Part shown: in pieces, positions 59,071-64,000 of the stretch | How the letters are laid out: each line of letters opens with the position of its first letter | How positions within the stretch are numbered: position 1 is the stretch's first letter | NCBI RefSeq assembly: GCF_000445445.1 | Contig: NZ_ASXP01000001.1 | Coordinates: 132,001-196,000 of the forward strand | Length of the DNA: 64,000 bases | Reading direction: 5' to 3' | Origin: Sporomusa ovata DSM 2662 | GTDB taxonomy: Bacteria > Bacillota > Negativicutes > Sporomusales > Sporomusaceae | Notes under the pieces: model-generated | The model's input: the letters and a program-made list of their open reading frames with translations, nothing else | Databases searched by the model: none | Told to the model about the DNA's origin: nothing | Translations under genes and position numbers: made by a program

Positions 59071-60255
59071 CTATATAGACTGATCGACAGCCAGGGCAAT
59101 TCGCTTAAGTCCTTCCGCTAACAGTGGGCGCGGGCAGCCAAAATTGAGGCGCATAAAACCTGTTCCCTGATGACCAAAGGTTATGCCGTCATTAAGCCCT
59201 ACCTTTGCCTTTTTCGCAAAGAACTGGACAAGCTCAGGTTGGGAAAGCTGTAAATTGCGGCAATCCAGCCAGGCTAAATAGGTACCTTGCGGTTTGTCAA
59301 CGTTAATTGCCGGAATGTTGGCAGCAATATATTCTGTCAGATATTGGGCGTTGCCTTCAAGGTAGACTAATAACTCATCAAGCCATGGTGCACCATGGCG
59401 GTAAGCGGCTTCCAGGGCGGTGATACCAAATACATTGCTTTTGCTGATGCCCAATTGCTGGACGGTTTGAGAAAATTGACTGCGTAATTTGCTATTCGGA
59501 ATAATAGCAAGCGAGGTATATAGGCCGGCGGTGTTAAAGGTTTTGCTGGGGGCGGTAAGCGTGATTATTTTGTCATCACTGTCAGTGTCTAAGGAAGCCA
59601 GTGGTATATACTGATGACCGGTATACACTAAATCGCCGTGAATTTCGTCTGTCAGCAGCAATACATTGTTGTCCAGGCAGATTTTTACCAGCTTGGCTAG
59701 CTCTGAGCGCGACCAAACCCGGCCAACCGGATTATGCGGGTTGCATAAAATTAGCATTTTGGCTTGGCAGGCTTTTTCTGTCAGGTCATCAAAATCCATG
59801 GTATAGTTACCAGCTTCATAAACTATCGGGTTTTCCAGCACGATGCGGTCCTGGTTGTGTACACTGGAAAAGAAGGGGGGATAAACCGGGGGTTGGATTA
59901 TAACTTTATCTCCCGGCTTAGTAAAAGTTTGTACTGCCAGGGTTATAGCAGTTACCACTCCCGGAGTGCTAACCATCCATTCAGGCTTGGTTTTCCAGTT
60001 ATGCCGTTTATCCAGCCAGTCAGTTACGGCATCATAGGCATAGGAGCGGGGAGACGGGTAACCGAAAACGCCATGCTGAACCCGGGCGGCGAGAGCTTCG
60101 TTTACGGCCGGAGGCGAAGGAAAATCCATATCAGCCACCCAGAAGGGCAGCACATCCTCGGAACCAAAGAGGGCAGCGGCGTCATCCCATTTGGTACTGC
60201 CGCTGTTGTGACGCGCAATCACTGTGTCAAATTTGTCAAGGTTGGCGTTAGTCAT
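59071..60255 (-). CDS. MalY/PatB-family C-S lyase (cystathionine beta-lyase type)
   Basis: 394 residues. DVLPFWVADMDFPSPPAVNE, CNPHNPVGRVWSRSEL, LLTDEIHGDLVYTGHQY and PLP Lys238 in LTAPSKTFNTAGLY are family hallmarks. Cleaves cystathionine to homocysteine, pyruvate and ammonia. Lies 44 bp after the gamma-synthase-type gene, making a two-step transsulfuration route to homocysteine. Confidence 0.9.
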   Translation of the reverse strand: MTNANLDKFDTVIARHNSGSTKWDDAAALFGSEDVLPFWVADMDFPSPPAVNEALAARVQHGVFGYPSPRSYAYDAVTDWLDKRHNWKTKPEWMVSTPGVVTAITLAVQTFTKPGDKVIIQPPVYPPFFSSVHNQDRIVLENPIVYEAGNYTMDFDDLTEKACQAKMLILCNPHNPVGRVWSRSELAKLVKICLDNNVLLLTDEIHGDLVYTGHQYIPLASLDTDSDDKIITLTAPSKTFNTAGLYTSLAIIPNSKLRSQFSQTVQQLGISKSNVFGITALEAAYRHGAPWLDELLVYLEGNAQYLTEYIAANIPAINVDKPQGTYLAWLDCRNLQLSQPELVQFFAKKAKVGLNDGITFGHQGTGFMRLNFGCPRPLLAEGLKRIALAVDQSI

Positions 60256-60299
60256 AGTATCACACCTTTTTTCATAAAATTTAGTTTACCGGAAAGATA

Positions 60300-61445
60300 T
60301 TATTCTTCCAGCGCCTGTGCCAAATCGGCAATGATGTCATCGACATCTTCAATACCGACAGACAAGCGCAGCAAACAGTCGCTAATGCCCAGACGTTCTC
60401 GAGTGTCAGCCGGGATGTCAGCATGAGTCTGCACTGCCGGGAAGGTAATTAACGATTCAACACCGCCTAAACTTTCAGCAAATTGGAGAATTTTAACCTT
60501 GCGCAATACTTGTGCAGGCAGGCGGGGATGGTCTACAACAAAGGATAACATGCCGCCATAACCAGCCGCTTGGGACTCTTGGATTTCCCGGCCAGGGTGG
60601 TCTGCCAGGCCGGGATAATAGACTTTGGTGACGTTGGGGTGAGCGGTAAGCCATTTGGCAATAGCCAAGGCGTTTTCTTCTTGTTGGCGTAATCGAAGCG
60701 CAAGCGTTTTTAGGCCGCGCAGGAGCAGCCAGCTATCCTGTGGTCCGAGGATAGCCCCGGTGGCATTTTGGATAAAGCCAATTTTTTCACAGAGGGCAGG
60801 ATCACAGGCAACTGCCAGGCCACAAATCACATCGTTGTGGCCAGATAAGTATTTACTGCCACTATGGATGACAATATCGGCGCCGAGCGTCAGGGGACGC
60901 TGCAGGTAGGGTGATAAAAAGGTATTATCAACAATAACATGAATGGGCTGGGCATTATTGGCACAGGCGATAGACGTTATCGCCCTGATATCAGCAATTT
61001 TCATCAGCGGGTTGGTTGGTGTCTCAAGCAAGATGGCCTTGGTTGATGGCTGAAGCGCTTGGCGTACTTGATGAGTATCGCTAGTGTCTACAAAAGTGGC
61101 AGACAAGCCAAATTGGGTAAATAATTGCTCCAGAATGCGGTAAGTTCCGCCATAACAATCTTCAGTAATGATCAGATGATCGCCAGGGCGGTAAAGCATG
61201 AGTATGGCCGTAATGGCTGCCAGGCCTGAGGCAAAGGCAAAACCTGCGTGGCCTTCTTCCAGCGTAGCTATGGCTTCCTCCACGGCTTTGCGAGTGGGAT
61301 TTCGACTGCGGGAATAGTCATAGCCGGTGCTGCAGCCAAGTTCAGGGTGACGGAAAGTGGCTGTCTGATAAATCGGGGTGCTGATCGCTCCGGTAGTTTT
61401 ATCGGTGACCAGTCCTGACTGGACAATTTTAGTGGAAATTTTCAT
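60300..61445 (-). CDS. Cystathionine gamma-synthase/lyase-type PLP enzyme
   Basis: 381 residues of the Cys/Met metabolism PLP family: TPIYQTATFRHPELGCSTGY, YSRSRNPTRKAVEEAIATLE, PLP Lys198 in HSGSKYLSGHNDV, and SLGGVESLITFPAVQTHADI near the end. Synthase and lyase members cannot be separated safely by eye; control by a SAM riboswitch and the downstream beta-lyase favour methionine synthesis (MetB/MetI role). GGGAG ribosome site. Confidence 0.9.
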   Translation of the reverse strand: MKISTKIVQSGLVTDKTTGAISTPIYQTATFRHPELGCSTGYDYSRSRNPTRKAVEEAIATLEEGHAGFAFASGLAAITAILMLYRPGDHLIITEDCYGGTYRILEQLFTQFGLSATFVDTSDTHQVRQALQPSTKAILLETPTNPLMKIADIRAITSIACANNAQPIHVIVDNTFLSPYLQRPLTLGADIVIHSGSKYLSGHNDVICGLAVACDPALCEKIGFIQNATGAILGPQDSWLLLRGLKTLALRLRQQEENALAIAKWLTAHPNVTKVYYPGLADHPGREIQESQAAGYGGMLSFVVDHPRLPAQVLRKVKILQFAESLGGVESLITFPAVQTHADIPADTRERLGISDCLLRLSVGIEDVDDIIADLAQALEE

Positions 61446-61474
61446 AAACGTTCATCTCCCGCATTGATAGTGAG

Positions 61475-61505
61475 TAAAAAAACGACTCTTCCAGAGGAAG
61501 AGTCG
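61475..61505 (-). terminator. Expression-platform terminator of the SAM riboswitch
   Basis: Minus strand CGACTCTTCC-TCTG... with its complement GGAAGAGTCG, then TTTTTTT. Forms when SAM is bound, stopping transcription before the first gene. Confidence 0.9.
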
Positions 61506-61522
61506 CCTATCTACGCAAATAA

Positions 61523-61616
61523 CTCATCTTCCGGATTGCTCCGCTGGATTTAGCACCTTGCATAAATGCCGGTTGCCGGGTGTCATAGGGCCAGTCCCTC
61601 GACCACTCTTGATAAG
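61523..61616 (-). promoter_or_regulatory. SAM-I (S-box) riboswitch
   Basis: Minus strand begins CTTATCAAGAGTGGTCGAGG, continues GACTGGCCCTATGACACCCG, then GGCAACCGGC and AAGGTGCTAAATCCAGC, ending GGAAGATGAG. All S-box landmarks (P1 arms, kink-turn, GGCAACC, AAGGTGCxAAxTCC) are there. It shuts off the downstream transsulfuration operon when SAM is plentiful. Confidence 0.97.
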
Positions 61617-61648
61617 TTTAGTATTCTATTGTGATTTTATGACTTTTA

Positions 61649-61677
61649 TTTTTACATAGTTAAAGAGGCTTTGTCAA
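61649..61677 (-). promoter_or_regulatory. Promoter upstream of the SAM riboswitch
   Basis: Minus strand TTGACA (61677-61672), 17-bp spacer, TAAAAA (61654-61649). Consensus -35, weak -10, correctly placed before the aptamer. Confidence 0.55.
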
Positions 61678-61702
61678 TAGTATTTTTAAAAGCAGTTTTG
61701 TA

Positions 61703-61731
61703 TTGACGCTAGTAAAAAAACCATATATGAT
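61703..61731 (+). promoter_or_regulatory. Sigma-A promoter of hydE
   Basis: TTGACG (61703-61708), 17-bp spacer, TATGAT (61726-61731), about 45 bp before the start codon. Confidence 0.75.
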
Positions 61732-61777
61732 GATTTAAAGATAATCTGTGTTAACTATTAGGGAGGAGGCAGTGTCT

Positions 61778-62824
61778 GTGACTGAGCGTACCAACATTCA
61801 GGCGTTAATCGATAAAGCGGAAACAACTCATACCCTTACAAAAGATGAATTGGTCACTCTGCTGCAAGATCGTCAATATGAAGCAGAGGTATTTGCCGCC
61901 GCCGACCGGGTTCGACAAAAGTATGTGGGCGATGAAGTTCATTTGCGTGGGCTTATTGAATTCTCCAACAGATGCAAGCAAAATTGCTTGTATTGTGGTT
62001 TACGGCGTGATAACAGTAAGGTCAGCCGTTATCGCCTGGATATGGACACTATTATTGATTTTGCTGTTAAAGCCAAGTCCTACGGTTACCGTACAGTAGT
62101 GTTACAGTCAGGTGAAGATGAATGGTTTGATGTCGCTAAAATGGTGGAGATAATAAAAAAAATCAAAGAACTTGATTTGGCCATTACGATTAGTGTTGGC
62201 GAAAAATCGCGAGAAGTTTATCAGGCCTATCGCGATGCGGGCGCTGACCGGTATCTTCTTAGAATCGAGACGACAGATAAAGAATTGTATGAAAAACTAG
62301 ATCCTGGTATGAGCTGGGATAACCGGATGAGATGCCTGTACGATTTAAAAGAGCTGGGTTTTGAGCTAGGTACAGGCTGTCTTGTAGGTATACCCGGGCA
62401 GACTATAGAATCACTGGCCGATGATATTCTCTTTTTTAAGGAAATTGACGCGGATATGATTGGGGTAGGGCCATTTATTCCCAATCCTGATACACCCTTA
62501 GCTGACGAAGCTGGTGGCACGTTTGAATTAAGTACCAAGGTTATGGCGCTGATTCGTCTTCTGTTGCCAGATATTAACATCCCGGCGACAACGGCGATGG
62601 AATCCCTAAACCCCGAGGGGCGGGTGCTGGCGCTGCAGCGGGGGGCTAATGTAGTCATGCCTAACGTCACAGAAGGTGAATATCGCCAATTATATCTTCT
62701 TTATCCGGGAAAAATCTGTGTTAACGATACTCCGGCCCATTGCCGTTCGTGTATTACCGGTAAAATTACGGGTATTGGCCGGAAAGTTTCGGAGACTCAT
62801 GGTTACCGGGCTAAACGTGTCTAA
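61778..62824 (+). CDS. hydE: [FeFe]-hydrogenase maturase, radical SAM HydE
   Basis: 348 residues. The radical SAM cluster ligands are Cys66, Cys70 and Cys73 in FSNRCKQNCLYCGLRRDN; VVLQSGEDEW and RIETTDKELYEKLDPGMSWD are HydE-like, as is GTGCLVGIPGQTIESLADDI. It helps build the diiron part of the hydrogenase H-cluster. The GTG at 61778 has AGGAGG eight bases upstream; earlier starts are too close or overlap the site. HydF and HydG are not in the window. It is followed by a DUF2292 gene 23 bp on. Confidence 0.9.
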   Translation: MTERTNIQALIDKAETTHTLTKDELVTLLQDRQYEAEVFAAADRVRQKYVGDEVHLRGLIEFSNRCKQNCLYCGLRRDNSKVSRYRLDMDTIIDFAVKAKSYGYRTVVLQSGEDEWFDVAKMVEIIKKIKELDLAITISVGEKSREVYQAYRDAGADRYLLRIETTDKELYEKLDPGMSWDNRMRCLYDLKELGFELGTGCLVGIPGQTIESLADDILFFKEIDADMIGVGPFIPNPDTPLADEAGGTFELSTKVMALIRLLLPDINIPATTAMESLNPEGRVLALQRGANVVMPNVTEGEYRQLYLLYPGKICVNDTPAHCRSCITGKITGIGRKVSETHGYRAKRV

Positions 62825-62847
62825 CAGGTATAGAGGGGATTATAGGA

Positions 62848-63180
62848 ATGAGTAAAAGTATTACAGAGGAAGTTCTTGTTTTGCTTGAACAAGCTGTGAA
62901 GGATATAAGCTTTGGTTCGGTTACGTTGGTGCTTCAGGATTCGCGAATCATTCAAATGGAAAAGCTGGAGAAAATCCGGCTTGGTGAGCACCCAGTTAAG
63001 GGGGCGGCGAACAAGACAACTACTGCAAGTAATCTTAGGACCCGGATTTTACAGTCAGTCAGCGGCATGGAGTATGGGAAGGTGGCTATCCAAATTCAAG
63101 CCGGGCAGATTATGCAGATTGAAAGAACAGAGAAATACCGGGTTGGCAAGTTGACTGGCCTCAACGGTGACGGAATTTAA
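62848..63180 (+). CDS. Doubled DUF2292 (YezD-like) protein
   Basis: 110 residues containing two copies of the roughly 45-residue DUF2292 unit: VKDISFGSVTLVLQDSRIIQ with MEKLEKIRLGE, and VSGMEYGKVAIQIQAGQIMQ with IERTEKYRVGK. Most family members have one copy. Function unknown; relatives are often near sulfur or transport genes. Follows hydE, probably co-transcribed. GAGGGG site. Confidence 0.82.
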   Translation: MSKSITEEVLVLLEQAVKDISFGSVTLVLQDSRIIQMEKLEKIRLGEHPVKGAANKTTTASNLRTRILQSVSGMEYGKVAIQIQAGQIMQIERTEKYRVGKLTGLNGDGI

Positions 63181-63227
63181 TAGATAACGGCGATGGAACG
63201 TCTAAGGCTTCTGTCGCCGTCCGAAAA

Positions 63228-63247
63228 GACTTGGTACACGCCAAGTC
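63228..63247. repeat. GACTTGG hairpin, third occurrence
   Basis: GACTTGG-TACACG-CCAAGTC followed by TTTTC. Acts as a terminator for the DUF2292 gene; the wording also matches the hairpins at 38018 and 48066. Confidence 0.6.
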
Positions 63248-63278
63248 TTTTCTTATAAGATAAGTAAAAGTTTTTTGA

Positions 63279-63382
63279 ACCGCAGAGACGCAGAGTACGC
63301 GGAGGGAATGTTCTCGATATACATCTCCTTTCTGCGCTCGCTGTGTGCGGTTAGAACTGTATCCTCAATGGCGCGATAGCAC
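63279..63382 (+). repeat. Intergenic palindromic repeat, copy 5
   Basis: ACCGCAGAGACGCAGAGTAC ... CTCAATGGCGCGATAGC, forward orientation, with a few bases lost near the right half. Confidence 0.8.
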
Positions 63383-63460
63383 TATTTTTATGCTGCCAAA
63401 GGCTATTTTGTACGTAATATACGGACTCGCGTACTTATAAAAAAGACGCATAATAGTGTG

Positions 63461-63489
63461 TTGACAACAAACATGTAAAGGTGTATATT
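63461..63489 (+). promoter_or_regulatory. Sigma-A promoter of the binding-lipoprotein gene
   Basis: TTGACA (63461-63466), 17-bp spacer, TATATT (63484-63489), about 115 bp before the start codon. Confidence 0.8.
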
Positions 63490-63603
63490 CTACTAAAGAA
63501 TGCAAAAAGTACATTCCTCAACACAGTACACTCCGGATGAACATCTCAGTATTTTAGAGGCAGGATAATGGGTATGAGGAAAAAGAGGGGGACGGGAGAA
63601 AAT

Positions 63604-64000
63604 ATGCGAAAAAAATTAATAGCAGTGGTGATGAGTACGTTGCTTATGGCTGGAGCATTAGCTGGCTGCGGCGGTACTAAACAAGAAGCAACAAATGAAA
63701 TCAAGATTGGCGGTAATTTTGAACTAACCGGTGGTGTGGCCAACTACGGCAAGCAAGCTGTTAATGGCATCCAGTTGGCCATCAAACAAGCCAATGCGTC
63801 TGGTGGTGTTTTAGGCAAACAAATAAAGTTAGTGCTGGCTGATAATAAATCAGAATCAGCCGAGGCAACTAACGCTATTACAAAGCTTATTACCCAGGAT
63901 AAGGTTATAGCTATGTTTGGACCTGCAACTAGTTCGAATACTATAGCTACTGTGCAGGTATCGCAAGACCATAAAATTCCATTAATTACCCCAACAGGGA
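63604..64000 (+). CDS. Branched-chain amino acid type ABC binding lipoprotein (LivK-like), 3'-truncated
   Basis: 132 residues visible, no stop before the window end. Signal peptide with lipobox MAGALAGC (Cys near 23), then IKIGGNFELTGGVANYGKQA, NGIQLAIKQANASGGVLGKQ and the start of the periplasmic-binding fold (TKLITQDKVIAMFGPATSSN). Ligands of this family are branched-chain amino acids, amides or other small molecules; permease and ATPase genes would be expected beyond the window. GGGAG before the ATG. Confidence 0.93.
   Translation, partial: MRKKLIAVVMSTLLMAGALAGCGGTKQEATNEIKIGGNFELTGGVANYGKQAVNGIQLAIKQANASGGVLGKQIKLVLADNKSESAEATNAITKLITQDKVIAMFGPATSSNTIATVQVSQDHKIPLITPTG

Overview
The window looks like chromosome of a Gram-negative, spore-forming Firmicute (Negativicutes), most like an acetogenic Sporomusa-type member of the Sporomusaceae. 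Outer-membrane genes (RND pump, TonB receptor, TonB-ExbB-ExbD, YadA-like adhesins, heptose activation genes) occur together with Firmicute-style AGGAGG ribosome sites, sigma-A promoters, a SAM-I riboswitch, corrinoid methyltransferases and DUF421/DUF1657 proteins of the kind found in spore operons. The genus is inference; no rRNA is present.

Layout. 1-3.0 kb: 3' part of an RND efflux pump. 3.0-8.4 kb: loosely packed accessory region with a group II intron remnant, tiny genes, an Lrp regulator with a MoaD-like protein, a secreted C39-like protease, a small HAD protein and a DUF2935 protein. 8.5-22.9 kb: one-carbon/corrinoid region. A UroD-fold methyltransferase is divergent from a corrinoid protein (8.5-10.4 kb); then come DUF421, a half-size EamA protein, DUF1657, two CoA-dehydratase-activase-type proteins and a Cys-rich FPRQC-repeat protein. 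A seven-gene minus-strand operon (two UroD-fold methyltransferases, RACo-like corrinoid activator, DUF1847, SsuABC-like transporter) is divergent from a second corrinoid protein. Both of its divergent leaders carry an intrinsic terminator preceded by a similar small hairpin.

23-34.5 kb: a chemoreceptor, a hypothetical gene, then a minus-strand outer-membrane series (TonB receptor, two YadA-like adhesins with coiled-coil tails behind the anchor, a TPR protein, a small beta-barrel), followed by a decayed IS110 transposase between two copies of a palindromic intergenic repeat. 34.7-47.8 kb: glycan region with a GT17 enzyme, another glycosyltransferase, a methyltransferase-like protein, two Mop/TOBE-like small proteins and a tandem array of five TPR-glycosyltransferase paralogues plus one truncated copy. 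Four transcription units here, and a fifth at 51.8 kb, share an upstream motif TTGAAAAAA-N11/12-GAATGT that I do not recognise as a standard promoter.

48-64 kb: tonB-exbB-exbD, methionine aminopeptidase, a nucleotide-sugar/heptose operon (two glycosyltransferases, UDP-glucose dehydrogenase, UDP-glucuronate decarboxylase-like, heptose kinase and adenylyltransferase), a SAM-riboswitch-controlled PLP-enzyme operon for sulfur amino acids, HydE, a doubled DUF2292 protein, and the start of a branched-chain amino acid type binding lipoprotein. A roughly 105-bp imperfect palindrome occurs five times between genes. No tRNA, rRNA, CRISPR array or intact transposon was seen.
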